A DNA stretch of 49,531 nucleotides from Mariprofundus sp. (GTDB lineage: Bacteria; Pseudomonadota; Zetaproteobacteria; Mariprofundales; Mariprofundaceae): positions 1-49,531 of the forward strand of contig JALUYG010000246.1 of assembly GCA_027013105.1 (NCBI GenBank), given 5' to 3'. A model generated the notes under the pieces. That model did no database searches, was not told the DNA's origin, and saw only the letters and a program-made list of their open reading frames with translations. Both the position numbers and the translations under genes were made by a program. Positions 29,079-40,237 of the stretch are shown here, piece after piece (within the stretch, counting starts at the first letter, position 1; the number at the start of each line of letters is the position of its first letter).

Positions 29079-31859
29079 TTGACTGAAAAATTTGATTACC
29101 GACCAACTGTATTCCTGCCGAAAACGGATTTTCCGATGCGCGGCAACCTGCCGACCAACGAGCCGAAGCGCTTGCAGCAGTGGGAAGATGCAAAGTTGTA
29201 TCAACAGCTGCGCGCGGCGCGCAAGGATGCGCCGAAGTTTATCCTGCATGATGGCCCGCCCTATGCCAACGGCAGCATTCATATCGGTCACGCCGTCAAC
29301 AAGGTGCTCAAGGATATCGTGGTGCGCTCGCGCTCGATGCTCGGTTTCGATGCCCCCTATGTGCCGGGCTGGGATTGCCACGGCCTGCCGATCGAACTGA
29401 AGGTGGAAGAAAAATTCAAAAAGAAGAAGCGGAAGAAAGAGGATATCTCCGACTCCGAATTCCGTACCGCCTGTCGTGAATATGCGAGCGGACAGATCGA
29501 TGTGCAGCGCGAGGAGTTCAAACGTCTCGGCGTCATCGGCGACTGGGCCAACCCATATATCACCATGGACTACCATTTCGAGGCCAATACGGTACGCGAA
29601 ATCGGCAAGTTTCTCGCAGGTGGCGGCCTCTACAAAGGCGCCAAGCCGGTGCACTGGTGCGTCTCCTGCGCCACCGCGCTGGCCGAGGCCGAGGTGGAGT
29701 ATGAGGATCACACCTCCCACTCGATCTATGTAAAATTCGCTGCCGGCGAGGATCTGACCGATATCGCGCCGGAACTGAACGGCGACATCTCGATTGTTAT
29801 CTGGACCACGACGCCGTGGACGATCCCGGCCAATCTGGCTGTGTCGGTCGGCCCCGATTTCGAATATTCAGCCGTGAAAATCACCGATACCGGCGATAAT
29901 GACAACCTCAAAACCGGTGAAATCCTGATTCTGGCCGAGGAGTTGCGCGAAGGCGTGATGCGCGAGATTGGTGCAACCGGCACAGTCATCACCCGTTTCA
30001 GGGGCAACACACTCGACAAGCGCCGTTTCCGCCACCCCTATCTCGATCAAAATGCCCCCATCCTGGTCGGCGACCATGTAACGCTCGAAGCTGGCACCGG
30101 ATCGGTGCATACCGCCCCCGGCCATGGCCAGGAGGATTACGAGATCGGCATGAAATACGGCCTCAAAGCCTTTAATCCGGTTGGCGATACCGGCGTATTT
30201 GTCGAGGGCACCCCCATCGTCGAAGGCCGGCATGTCTATCAGGCCAATGCCATCATGGTCGAGCACCTGCAAAACTGCGGTGCGCTGCTGCAGACCAGCC
30301 AGATCAGCCACTCCTACCCGCACTGCTGGCGCTGCCACAAGCCGCTAATCTTCCGCGCCACGCCGCAGTGGTTTATCTCGATGGATCATAACGATCTGCG
30401 CAGCAAGGCGCTGGCAGCAATCAAAAAGACCGCATGGACGCCGGAATGGGGTGAGAATCGGATCAATGCCATGGTTGAGCAACGTCCCGACTGGTGCGTA
30501 TCCCGCCAGCGCAACTGGGGCGTGCCGATCACCGCTATCCGCTGCACTGCATGCGAATCGCACGCTGTAACCACGCCGGCGGTAGTGGAAAGCATCGCCA
30601 AACAGGTGGAGCAGGCCGGCGCCGATGTCTGGTTCGCCAAAGATGTGGCGGACTTTCTGCCTGAAGGAGCCACCTGCCCGGATTGCGGCGGTTCCGATTT
30701 CGACAAAGAGACCGACATCCTCGATGTCTGGTTCGATTCCGGCTCCACCCACGCCTGCGTACTGGAGCAACGCGCCGATTTGCGCAGCCCTGCCGATCTC
30801 TATCTGGAGGGCTCCGATCAGCATCGCGGCTGGTTCCAGTCATCCTTGCTGGAGAGCATCGGCACGCGCGGCGCGGCGCCGTTCAAGGGCGTTTTGACGC
30901 ACGGTTTCGTGGTCGATAAAAACGGCAACAAAATGAGCAAATCGCGCGGCAATGTGATTGCGCCACAGAAGGTTATCCAGCAGATGGGCGCCGATATTCT
31001 GCGTCTCTGGATTGCCGCCTCCGACTACTCGGCAGACATCCGAATCTCCGATGAAATCCTCAAGCAACTGGCCGAAGCCTATCGCCGCATTCGCAATACG
31101 ATCCGCTTTCTGCTCGGCAATCTGAACGGTTTTGATCCCAAGCACGATGGGGTTGCACTGGCCGATCGCGTGCCGCTGGATCAGTGGGCCATGCATCGAC
31201 TGTCGCGACTGGAACGCCATGTGCATCGCTGCAATGAAACCTACCAGTTTCACCGTATCCACCAGGAAATTCACAATTTCTGCGCCGTCGACCTGGGCGG
31301 CTTCTACCTCGATATCATCAAGGATCGCCTCTATTGCGATGCGGCCGATTCCACCCGCCGCGCTTCGGCCCGCGCCACGCTCTATGATCTGGCCGACACA
31401 CTGATCCGCCTGATCGCGCCGATCCTTCCATTTACAGCGGAGGAGGCGTGGGAATATCTGCCCGGCTCGGATGCAGGCAGCATCCACCTGCAAACCTTCC
31501 GCCCGGTCGCCGATATCGAGATTGATGAGCCGGCATGGGAAGCCTTCTTCGCCATTCGTGAACAGGTTAATGCCGCTTTCGATGAGGCCAAAAAGGAGAA
31601 GGTGGTCGGCTCCTCCATCGCCGCCGCCATCACCGTACCGGGGCTGGATGAGAGCTTCGCCGAATCCATTGGCGAAAGCTGGGAACAGCTGTTCATCGCC
31701 GCCAGCGTCACGCATGGCGACGCCATCACCATCAAGGCTGCGGAAGGGGTCAAATGCCCTCGCTGCTGGAATTTCGGCCCAGCTGCGCACCCCGATCACG
31801 CTGTGCATAACGAACTCTGCCCGCGCTGCTTTGATGTGGTTACCTCTGTTCATGACTGA
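29079..31859 (+). CDS. ileS: Isoleucyl-tRNA synthetase
   Basis: [18 protein letters not shown] (HIGH), [11 protein letters not shown] (KMSKS), C-terminal Zn motif CPRCWN...CPRC; TTG start with GAGG 7 nt upstream. Confidence 0.97.
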   Translation: MTEKFDYRPTVFLPKTDFPMRGNLPTNEPKRLQQWEDAKLYQQLRAARKDAPKFILHDGPPYANGSIHIGHAVNKVLKDIVVRSRSMLGFDAPYVPGWDCHGLPIELKVEEKFKKKKRKKEDISDSEFRTACREYASGQIDVQREEFKRLGVIGDWANPYITMDYHFEANTVREIGKFLAGGGLYKGAKPVHWCVSCATALAEAEVEYEDHTSHSIYVKFAAGEDLTDIAPELNGDISIVIWTTTPWTIPANLAVSVGPDFEYSAVKITDTGDNDNLKTGEILILAEELREGVMREIGATGTVITRFRGNTLDKRRFRHPYLDQNAPILVGDHVTLEAGTGSVHTAPGHGQEDYEIGMKYGLKAFNPVGDTGVFVEGTPIVEGRHVYQANAIMVEHLQNCGALLQTSQISHSYPHCWRCHKPLIFRATPQWFISMDHNDLRSKALAAIKKTAWTPEWGENRINAMVEQRPDWCVSRQRNWGVPITAIRCTACESHAVTTPAVVESIAKQVEQAGADVWFAKDVADFLPEGATCPDCGGSDFDKETDILDVWFDSGSTHACVLEQRADLRSPADLYLEGSDQHRGWFQSSLLESIGTRGAAPFKGVLTHGFVVDKNGNKMSKSRGNVIAPQKVIQQMGADILRLWIAASDYSADIRISDEILKQLAEAYRRIRNTIRFLLGNLNGFDPKHDGVALADRVPLDQWAMHRLSRLERHVHRCNETYQFHRIHQEIHNFCAVDLGGFYLDIIKDRLYCDAADSTRRASARATLYDLADTLIRLIAPILPFTAEEAWEYLPGSDAGSIHLQTFRPVADIEIDEPAWEAFFAIREQVNAAFDEAKKEKVVGSSIAAAITVPGLDESFAESIGESWEQLFIAASVTHGDAITIKAAEGVKCPRCWNFGPAAHPDHAVHNELCPRCFDVVTSVHD

Positions 31860-33342
31860 AACCATGCAGCCGAGCCATCAAGCTATTATTCAGGCTTTAA
31901 GCTTCCCCGATGATAGCTTGCCGGAGGACGCATTGCACAATGCCATCAAACATTATGACGACATTAAACCCGCATTGCACGCCGCCCTGAAACTCAGCAT
32001 CAATGAAATCAAAAATATAGAAGAACCTGCTGAAAAAGCTTACAAGCTGAAGTTTTACGCCATGTATCTGGCGGCGGAAACACGTGATATCGATGCCTTC
32101 CCTCTCATCCGTGATTATTTTTCCACGCAGGGAGAACAAGCGTGGGACTGCCTTGGCAATATATCCACCAGAGATATGGGACGAATTTTGGCCTCGGTGT
32201 GCAATGGCGATGCCTGCGCATTGAAGTCTTTTGCCGAGTTAGATGGCATGGACAGCTTTGCACGCATGTCCTGTTTAGATGCGATGGGCATTCTGATGTG
32301 CCAAAATGATTTTCCGCGTCAGAAACTGGTCGAATGGTTTCGTACATGGCTACGCAGCGATATGCTCAATCAACAGGAATATGGTTATCTGGCCAATATT
32401 TGTATGCTGCTTGCATTGAAGGAACTCAAGGAAGATTTGCTCGCCGCCCTGAAATCCGGACACCTTGATGCTGAAGCCATCACGATTGAAGATATTGAAG
32501 ATGAACTGCCGCATGCAGAAATTTCGGATTTTACCCGGCGATTGTTTGCTCCGGTGCATGATGTCGTCAATTTAATTGCTGAATGTAGCGCGCGGAGTTA
32601 TTTAACCGTCCTGTTTACCATGTTTGAGCGCGATGATTTTGATACGCTTATGCCCTTGTTTCAAAAGAACAGGGAAACCAAGGAAGTGGGTAAGTTTATA
32701 CCTGAATTTCTACATGGTTTCATGTTTGGCATTGTCATCACCCCCGCGCTGATATTGCCCAGCGAATGGTATCCAATCCTGTTTAACAATGGCATGCCAG
32801 AGTTTCAATCCGAGAAGGAGGACGAGGTTGCGCAACAAGGCTTACTACGCTTCTACAACCGATTGAATAATGATCGTCTTGATGGGTTCATTCAGAGCCC
32901 GTTCGATACGGCGAATAGTGTGGACAAAGAATTGACACCTGTGGCAAGAGAGTGGTGCCGGGGATTTGCGCGTGCCATTGCACTACGTCCGCAATACTGG
33001 CTGACGCAAGAAGATCCCCATTCCATCTCCGTTTTCACGGAGTCCATCACAACCATCATGGTACTGTCTGATCAACATAAGGCTGATGATCTTCTGATCA
33101 TGTCGGGTAAAAAAGTTACACCTGTAGAGCAGGAAAAACTACTGACAGGAAGCCTCGAAAATCTTCCATTTGCCATTAATACCTTGATCAATCATGCCTT
33201 CGACAGTGGTGCGGAATACCATCCCGCTGCAATGCATAAGCCGGTTCGCAGCACCAAGGTTGGTCGCAATGAACCCTGTCCCTGCGGCTCGGGCAAGAAA
33301 TTCAAAAAATGCTGTGGTGCTGCTGGTCGATCTGTGCATTAG
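31852..33342 (+). CDS. DUF1186 + UPF0149/YecA-like + SEC-C metal-binding motif protein
   Basis: MTETMQPSH... N-terminal DUF1186-like; [26 protein letters not shown]...[11 protein letters not shown] (UPF0149-like); C-terminal [19 protein letters not shown] (SEC-C). Overlaps the ileS stop by 8 nt. Confidence 0.8.
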   Translation: MTETMQPSHQAIIQALSFPDDSLPEDALHNAIKHYDDIKPALHAALKLSINEIKNIEEPAEKAYKLKFYAMYLAAETRDIDAFPLIRDYFSTQGEQAWDCLGNISTRDMGRILASVCNGDACALKSFAELDGMDSFARMSCLDAMGILMCQNDFPRQKLVEWFRTWLRSDMLNQQEYGYLANICMLLALKELKEDLLAALKSGHLDAEAITIEDIEDELPHAEISDFTRRLFAPVHDVVNLIAECSARSYLTVLFTMFERDDFDTLMPLFQKNRETKEVGKFIPEFLHGFMFGIVITPALILPSEWYPILFNNGMPEFQSEKEDEVAQQGLLRFYNRLNNDRLDGFIQSPFDTANSVDKELTPVAREWCRGFARAIALRPQYWLTQEDPHSISVFTESITTIMVLSDQHKADDLLIMSGKKVTPVEQEKLLTGSLENLPFAINTLINHAFDSGAEYHPAAMHKPVRSTKVGRNEPCPCGSGKKFKKCCGAAGRSVH

Positions 33343-33353
33343 CAGGAGAAACA

Positions 33354-34031
33354 ATGTCGTCATTTAATTATTCATCCCATGTGAAGGATTATCATCAATG
33401 CAAGAAACGCCTTGCTGACCAAATGGCCTCGCAAATGCTGGATTCCATGTCGCGGAAGGAAATGATGCGAGCTGCCAAAAAACTGCATATGGCACATAAG
33501 AACATTGTGGTGTGCGATAGCAGTGAAGAGTCTAATGCGCTGACTGAATTTGCGTTATTTTCACACCTTCACCCCTTTGGCAGCATAGCCTTGCGATGGT
33601 GCAACAGACAGCCGGCCCCCTCCAACGCCCTGGATCAATGTATCTTTACAGGGGTGCGGGAATCGTTCTATTCGATATTTAAAGTCCTGGAAGTCTTTCC
33701 TCGAAAAGGTGTGTTGATACAGGATTTGTACACGCAAAATACATTCCCAATTATGGATATCGGCATGAGTTTATCAGCAGTCGTAAATCTGGGGGTAGCG
33801 AGCAGAATCATCCCCATTAGCGATTGGGGTGTATTCACCGGTGCGGTTATCCCTCTGGCTAATCAAACATATCAGGCATTACTTCCGTATTTGCAAAAGA
33901 ACATCCACGAGAAATTGATAGGGCAGAACCGTCCTTTTTCTTCAAAAAAAGAGATGCTCTTCCAATCTACCATTATCCGTGCGGCCATGGATAATGGAGG
34001 ATTTAAAAATGTTGCTTATCAAGATATTTAA
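33354..34031 (+). CDS. Hypothetical protein (225 aa)
   Basis: ORF starting MSSFNYSSHVKDYHQ, 11 nt after the upstream stop; no family recognised. Confidence 0.6.
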   Translation: MSSFNYSSHVKDYHQCKKRLADQMASQMLDSMSRKEMMRAAKKLHMAHKNIVVCDSSEESNALTEFALFSHLHPFGSIALRWCNRQPAPSNALDQCIFTGVRESFYSIFKVLEVFPRKGVLIQDLYTQNTFPIMDIGMSLSAVVNLGVASRIIPISDWGVFTGAVIPLANQTYQALLPYLQKNIHEKLIGQNRPFSSKKEMLFQSTIIRAAMDNGGFKNVAYQDI

Positions 34032-34052
34032 CACGTCAAACATACATTAATC

Positions 34053-35974
34053 ATGTCCATCAGACATACACTAAAGCACTATTTCGGCTTTGATGATTTT
34101 CGTGAAGGTCAGGCCGAAGTGGTTGAAGCAATCGTTGAAGGCAAGTCAGCGGCAGCTATTTTTCCGACTGGTTCGGGAAAATCATTGTGCTATCAACTGC
34201 CTGCACTGCATTTACCACATTTGACACTGGTCGTGTCACCACTATTGGCACTGATTCAGGATCAACTGGAATTCTTGCAAGCCCAAAACATCCCCGCTGC
34301 CAGTATTGACAGCACCCAGAGCCGCGAGCAATCCAGTGCGGTGATGCAGCAGGTCAGGCAGGGACAGATCAAAATCCTGATGATTTCGGTTGAGCGGCTG
34401 AAAAACGAGCATTTCCGCAACTTCATCGCCCGTGTTCCCGTATCCCTGCTGGTGATTGACGAAGCGCACTGCATCTCCGAATGGGGGCATAATTTTCGTC
34501 CCGATTATCTGAAACTGCCGCACTACCAGCAGGCACTAAACATCCCGCAAGTGCTTCTGCTTACTGCCACCGCCACGCCCGCTGTCATCAGGGATATGCG
34601 CCAGAAATTCGCCATTGAACCGGCCAACGTCATCACCACCGGCTTTTATCGCGCCAATCTGCATTTGCATGTTCACGCCTTGCCCGAAGCGGACAAAGAC
34701 CGTTATCTGATTGAATGGTTACAGGCGCATCGTGGTCAGTCCGCCATTGTTTATGTCACCCTGCAACACAGTGCGGAAGATGTGGCGGCCAGATTAATCC
34801 AGTCGGGCATCAGTGCGCACGCCTATCATGCCGGCATGGGGCATGATCTGCGTCAGTCCATTCAACAGCAATTTATGCGCGGGGAATGTGACTGCATCGT
34901 CGCCACCATTGCCTTTGGCATGGGCATCGACAAAAACGATATTCGCCATGTGATTCACTACGATTTGCCGAAATCGATTGAGAATTACAGTCAGGAAATT
35001 GGCCGCGCCGGTCGCGACGGCTTAGCTGCTGACTGCCTGATGCTGGCCAATCGCAACGGCGTGCATGTGCTGGAAAATTTCGTCTATGGCGATACGCCGG
35101 AACTGGCTGGCATTCGCAGCGTCTTGCTGGAAATCAGCCAGGCCGGCTCGAAGTGGGAAGTGATGGTCAACACGCTCTCCCGCCTTTCCAATATTCGCCC
35201 CTTGCCGTTAAAAACATTGCTCGTCTATCTTGAAATGCGCCACATTATCAAACCCTTGTACAGCTATTATGCCGATTATCGTTACAAGTTACTGATTTCC
35301 GAACAGGATTTACTGGCGCATTTTCAGGGCGAGCGGCGAAGCTTTGTACAAGCGATTCTGGATGGTTCAGAGCAGGCGCGGGTTTGGGCTACTGTGGATA
35401 TTGATGCCATCGCCAGCAGCTATCGGGGTGATCGCGCCCGCGTGGTGACGGCTCTGGAGTATTTCAGCGACAAGCAATATATCGAACTGCAAAGCAAACA
35501 GATGACCGATGTATTTGAAGTAATCGGTACGGATTTTAATATTGAGAAACTCGCCGATGAACTGTTTGCTTCGTTCAAGCAGAAGGAATCCAACGAAATC
35601 GACCGCATCAGCCAGATGATTGCATTTTTCGAGAGCAGCGACTGTCTCAGCCTCAAACTGGCACACTATTTTGGCGACCAGCGTCAAACAAAGCATTGCG
35701 GCCACTGCTCTGTTTGTAAGGGGGGTCGCGCATCTGCAACACTCCCCAGCGACTTGCATCTCTCCACACTCACCGACTTCAACCCGCATGAACTATGCCG
35801 GGCGGTTCGAGCAGCAAGCGATGAACCATTATCCAACGATATGCTGACCCGTTTTTATGCGGCATCAGCAACCCGCTATTCACCCGCCTCAAAGCACGCA
35901 GCTTGCCAGACTTTGGGCGTTTGGAGCAATATCGCTATCAGGATGTAAAATCCTGGCTTGCGTCAGCGATCTGA
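34053..35974 (+). CDS. RecQ family ATP-dependent helicase; C-terminus frameshifted in this sequence
   Basis: FPTGSGKSLCYQLPAL, VIDEAHCISEWGHNFRPDY, LLTATATP, IATFAFGMGIDK-type motif, IGRAGRDG, CGHCSVC. Frame 0 ends at 35948; a -1 shift at T5 (35852-35856) restores RFLCGISNPLFTRLKARSLPDFGRLEQYRYQDVKSWLASAI* ending at 35974. Confidence 0.92.
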
Positions 35975-35977
35975 ACA

Positions 35978-36259
35978 ATGGGACAACATGGCAAAGGTAA
36001 GAAATACTCTGCTGCACAAAAGCGTGCCCGAAAAAAAGCCAAGGCAGAGCGACAGAAAAAGTATAAGTGGGTTTTTATGCACGGAAAGAAGGTCAGGATC
36101 AAAATACAAAGACCGCCAACAATAGAAGGAATGGATGTCGATGAATTTATTCGACGCAATGCTGATCCCATCTGGTTGCATCAGAATGAACTGTGGCACC
36201 TTATGGATATAAATAATGAGGAAGAGCTTGAACTGGATGCTATTGATGATCCATATTGA
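35978..36259 (+). CDS. Small hypothetical protein (93 aa), basic N-half and acidic C-tail
   Basis: MGQHGKGKKYSAAQKRARKKAKAERQKKYKW...NNEEELELDAIDDPY; starts 3 nt after the restored recQ stop. Confidence 0.55.
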   Translation: MGQHGKGKKYSAAQKRARKKAKAERQKKYKWVFMHGKKVRIKIQRPPTIEGMDVDEFIRRNADPIWLHQNELWHLMDINNEEELELDAIDDPY

Positions 36260-36292
36260 TATGTTCAAGAGCAAGCAAGGGAGTCTGGGGTA

Positions 36293-38581
36293 ATGCTGAA
36301 AAGTCTGGAGCAATGGCGGGCAGAATGCAGCCAGCAACAACTGACGGGGTTTGATCATAAATTGCACCTTCAATGCGGCAGCAGCGTGATCAGCCAGGCC
36401 AACCTGAAGGCGCGCTACCATGGCAGTTACCACCGCGCCCTGATCAACAGCAAAGTGTTGCATGACGCGGTCAAAACGCGGGACTATATCCGGGGCAGTT
36501 CGTTGTGGGGCAGTGATATTGATGCAGGCAAGGAATTCTGCACTGAGCTGGCTGATCAGGATGGGAGTATGCCGGTCAATCAAGCGCACCAGCAGTATGC
36601 CAAATCCATTCCCTTGTTGCAGGAGCGCGGCATTGTATTTGAATGCGATGGCCGCTATCACCTGCCTGCCGAGATCGTCGTTGAATTTCGCAGCAAGGCC
36701 GAGGGCGATAGCTGGATTACGCTGACAGCCAAAACATCGCTGCCCATGCTGCATCAACTGGTGCCGCAAGATGCGCAAAACAGCATGCTCAAACCCAGGC
36801 CAATTCGCAATGAACTGGCCACATGGCTGGTGCTGCACGGCCAGCAGGCGCGATCCGCCAATCTGGTCGCCCAACTGGATGATTCGGACTGGGCGATTTT
36901 GCTAAGCCTGCAGCAGGGCGACCTGAATGATTTCGAAACCCTGCAACAACATTATTCTGATTTGCCGCCGGTTGAGGTTACCCGGCACTATTATTACAAT
37001 CATCAAACAGAATACAGCCTGCGCAAGTCGCTGGAGCAACATATACCGGAACAGTTGTGCAAACTCTGTCGCCTTGGCCTGATCGGGATTATCACCCACA
37101 ATGGTGATAATCAATCGGCAACATTAACCCTCTGTAAAGAAGCGAGAGCAGCCTTGAAACCGCACTGGGCAGGCGTGAAAAAACGCATTGCTGCGCAACT
37201 GGAACAGCACTGGCAGGCAAAACCATGCGACATCGAATACCCTGCTGCATGGTCAATGGATCAACAGATCTGGCGTGTATGGATCGTGCTGCATTTTCTG
37301 CCGCTGGGGATCACCCAACAGGGGAAGATGCGAAAAAATGATCTGAAAAAAATACTCTCCGTGTTAAAAGAGGAGGATCTTGGCCGCATTGAATTTCTGA
37401 TCATCTGCATGTTAAAGGGAGAGCTCCTTAAACAGGATGGTGACAAGTTATTACCATTGCCGATCAACTGGCCAGCATGGCGCAAAGCAACCCTGGCCAA
37501 CATTACCGAAGCTATTCGCGGCTGGGAAAACTGGAGCAAACAGGATGAGCAACAGGCGTTAACCCTATTATCCAAACTGCCCGTGGAATGCTGGTTGAAA
37601 GTAGATGAAGTAATGGAGTGGTTGCGAGCGCAATCGGGCAGAAGAATTGTTATGGCCGATTGGAACCGCTTGTTTTCCGGCTATCAGAGCATTCTACTGC
37701 ATCACCTGAATGCGCGTCAGCGCTGCATCTACCTGTTGCCGGAGTTTCGAGCCTTGCTGAAGAATCAAGTGGTTAATTTTACCGCACCCGGCTGGCATGG
37801 CGCCGACAAGAAGGCCAAAATCCACGGCTTTATTTCCGCCTCCGGCGAGATCCAGCTACCGCCAGATTGCAATCACCGCATTCTGGACAAGCTTGCTGCA
37901 TTCTGTTCCATCTCTGCTGTGGAACAGATGATTACCCTGCAACTGGATCAGAAGGCCCTGCAGCGCATGGGCAGCAACAAAGCCAAACTGAAAAAAACGC
38001 GGGCGGCGCTGGAATCGCTGCAATCTCCCCTGCCCCAGGCCGTGAGCTATGTGTTTGATAAGCAACAGTCGCAAAAGCCGGTCGCCGACGTTGCCGCTGC
38101 CAGCTTGGTTTTTGTACTCCATGATATTTCCGCCATGCATAAGTTGCGTAAAACCGGTTTCGCGTTTTCTCAACCCTTCAAGGATAGGCCGGAAATTGTC
38201 CTGCTCGATGCATCGGCTGATGCTCACGCCTTGCTCAAAGCATGTGCGGATGATGGCATTATGCTCAACACGCTGATCAAACCGGTTGAATGGATTAGCG
38301 GCACGGCTTCGATCAATGCATGGATGCAATATGATGTGGACAGAGAAAATGAATGGCTCGAAATCGCCTACCAGAAAACACGCAGCAGCAAACCCAAACA
38401 GCTATTCGCCCGCATCGAAAATGACTATTACGGCTCCATCCGCATTCAGGGCGCACGCAAAACCAAACAGGGTTATGTCATGCTGAAAAGCACAGTACAG
38501 CTACAACCCAAACATATCTTGCGCTTAAGAGAGCTGGATGATGCCGAAATCGGCGAATTAGATCTGGATTTACTGCCATGA
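36293..38581 (+). CDS. Helicase-associated protein with Helicase_C_3 (XPB/Ssl2 N-terminal-like) domain
   Basis: C-terminal half ISASGEIQLPPDCNHRILDKLAAFCSI...LQSPLPQAVSYVFDKQ resembles Helicase_C_3; ATGA overlap with the XPB gene. Confidence 0.6.
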   Translation: MLKSLEQWRAECSQQQLTGFDHKLHLQCGSSVISQANLKARYHGSYHRALINSKVLHDAVKTRDYIRGSSLWGSDIDAGKEFCTELADQDGSMPVNQAHQQYAKSIPLLQERGIVFECDGRYHLPAEIVVEFRSKAEGDSWITLTAKTSLPMLHQLVPQDAQNSMLKPRPIRNELATWLVLHGQQARSANLVAQLDDSDWAILLSLQQGDLNDFETLQQHYSDLPPVEVTRHYYYNHQTEYSLRKSLEQHIPEQLCKLCRLGLIGIITHNGDNQSATLTLCKEARAALKPHWAGVKKRIAAQLEQHWQAKPCDIEYPAAWSMDQQIWRVWIVLHFLPLGITQQGKMRKNDLKKILSVLKEEDLGRIEFLIICMLKGELLKQDGDKLLPLPINWPAWRKATLANITEAIRGWENWSKQDEQQALTLLSKLPVECWLKVDEVMEWLRAQSGRRIVMADWNRLFSGYQSILLHHLNARQRCIYLLPEFRALLKNQVVNFTAPGWHGADKKAKIHGFISASGEIQLPPDCNHRILDKLAAFCSISAVEQMITLQLDQKALQRMGSNKAKLKKTRAALESLQSPLPQAVSYVFDKQQSQKPVADVAAASLVFVLHDISAMHKLRKTGFAFSQPFKDRPEIVLLDASADAHALLKACADDGIMLNTLIKPVEWISGTASINAWMQYDVDRENEWLEIAYQKTRSSKPKQLFARIENDYYGSIRIQGARKTKQGYVMLKSTVQLQPKHILRLRELDDAEIGELDLDLLP

Positions 38582-40236
38582 CCTACCATCCCGAACGTCC
38601 TCTCATTGTGCAAGGCGATCATTCGCTACTGCTGGAAACGCATAATCCGCAATTTAATGCCGCACGCGATGCCATCTCCCCGTTTGCCGAACTGGAAAAA
38701 TCGCCCGAACATATTCACAGCTATCGTCTCAATCCGTTAAGCCTGTGGAATGCCGCTGCTGCCGGGCATAGCCTGGAAGAGGCCGAAGCGGCGCTGCACG
38801 ACTACAGCAAATACGCCATTCCGGACAATGTACTGGAGGAGATGCGGCGCACCTTTGCCCGTTACGGGCAACTCATTCTCACCAAAGATGATGAACAGAC
38901 CCTGCGATTAACCATCTCTGATCCGTTCATTGCCGCACAGGTCGCCAAAGAAAAAAGCCTGGCCGATAAAATCCGCCAGCAAATTGCCGACGATACTTTC
39001 CTGATTGATCCGGCCCAGCGCGGCGTGCTCAAACATGCACTGATTAAACTGGGCTTTCCTGTTGATGATCAGGCCGGATTCAAAGATGCGGGTCAGTTTG
39101 AGCTCAGCCTGCGCAACTATACGTTATCCGATAAAAACCCATTTGAGCTGCGCGAATATCAGCATAAGGCGGTGGAATCCTTTGTCGCATCCGGTTCACA
39201 TGGTGTGATTGTGCTGGCCTGCGGGGCAGGGAAAACAGTAGTCGGCATGGCCACCATGGCGCGTATCGGCATGACCACGCTGATCATCACCCCAAATACC
39301 GCAGCCGCCCACCAGTGGCATGCCGAACTGCGCGATAAAACCCACATTGATACCGCTGACCTGGGCGAATTCACCAGTTCCCGCAAAGACATTCTGCCGG
39401 TCACCATCGCCACCTATCAAATGCTCACCTACCGTTCGCAAAAAGATGGCGACATGCCCAATATGGATCTGATTACCAAACATGATTGGGGACTGATAAT
39501 TTTCGATGAGGTGCATGTGCTGCCGGCCCCGGTATTTCGCGCTGTATCCGAGATTCAGGCGCGCCGCAGATTGGGGCTGACTGCTACCCTGATCCGCGAA
39601 GATGGCTTAGAGAAAGATGTATTCTCCCTGATCGGCCCCAAACGCTACGATCTGCCCTGGCGCGAACTGGAGCAATCAGGTCATATTGCTGAAGCGCACT
39701 GTGTTGAGATCCGCGTACCGATGTCCAAAGACGATCACATGGCCCACGCCGTCGCTGAAGATAGACGCAAAGCCTACCGCATTGCGGCTGAAAACAGGGT
39801 CAAAGATACGGTGGCACAATCCCTGATCGAAAAACACGATGGCGAAGGCATTCTGGTCATCGGCCAATATATCAAACAACTCGAACGTATCGCTGCCACA
39901 CTTGGCGCGCCGGTCATCACCGGACGCATGAGCAGCAAGGAGCGCGAACGCCTGTACGCTGCCTTCCGGGCCGGCGATATCCGCCTGCTGGTGGTATCCA
40001 AAGTCGCCAATTACGCCATTGACCTGCCCGATGCTTCGATTGCCATCCAGATTTCCGGCAGCTTTGGTTCACGGCAAGAAGAAGCCCAGCGGCTCGGTCG
40101 AATTTTAAGACCCAAAGGCGGCCCGGCCTATTTTTACACGCTGGTATCTGACGATAGCGAAGAACTAAAATTCGCCATCAATCGTCAACGTTTTCTGGCT
40201 GAACAGGGTTACGATTACCTGATTGAAGACTGGTAA
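38578..40236 (+). CDS. XPB/Ssl2-type SF2 DNA helicase
   Basis: ELREYQHKAVESF, VLACGAGKTVVGMATMA, IIFDEVHVLPAPVFR, LGLTATLIREDG, DLPDASIAIQISGSFGSRQEEAQRLGRILRPK. Confidence 0.92.
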   Translation: MTYHPERPLIVQGDHSLLLETHNPQFNAARDAISPFAELEKSPEHIHSYRLNPLSLWNAAAAGHSLEEAEAALHDYSKYAIPDNVLEEMRRTFARYGQLILTKDDEQTLRLTISDPFIAAQVAKEKSLADKIRQQIADDTFLIDPAQRGVLKHALIKLGFPVDDQAGFKDAGQFELSLRNYTLSDKNPFELREYQHKAVESFVASGSHGVIVLACGAGKTVVGMATMARIGMTTLIITPNTAAAHQWHAELRDKTHIDTADLGEFTSSRKDILPVTIATYQMLTYRSQKDGDMPNMDLITKHDWGLIIFDEVHVLPAPVFRAVSEIQARRRLGLTATLIREDGLEKDVFSLIGPKRYDLPWRELEQSGHIAEAHCVEIRVPMSKDDHMAHAVAEDRRKAYRIAAENRVKDTVAQSLIEKHDGEGILVIGQYIKQLERIAATLGAPVITGRMSSKERERLYAAFRAGDIRLLVVSKVANYAIDLPDASIAIQISGSFGSRQEEAQRLGRILRPKGGPAYFYTLVSDDSEELKFAINRQRFLAEQGYDYLIEDW

Positions 40237-40237
40237 T

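Noticed and set aside
31471-31851. Upstream extension of the DUF1186 ORF
   Set aside because: Out-of-frame reading of the ileS 3' end; the start at 31852 fits the DUF1186 protein.
30840-31865. 341-aa minus-strand ORF and other long minus-strand ORFs in ileS
   Set aside because: Antisense shadows of ileS, no independent coding signal.
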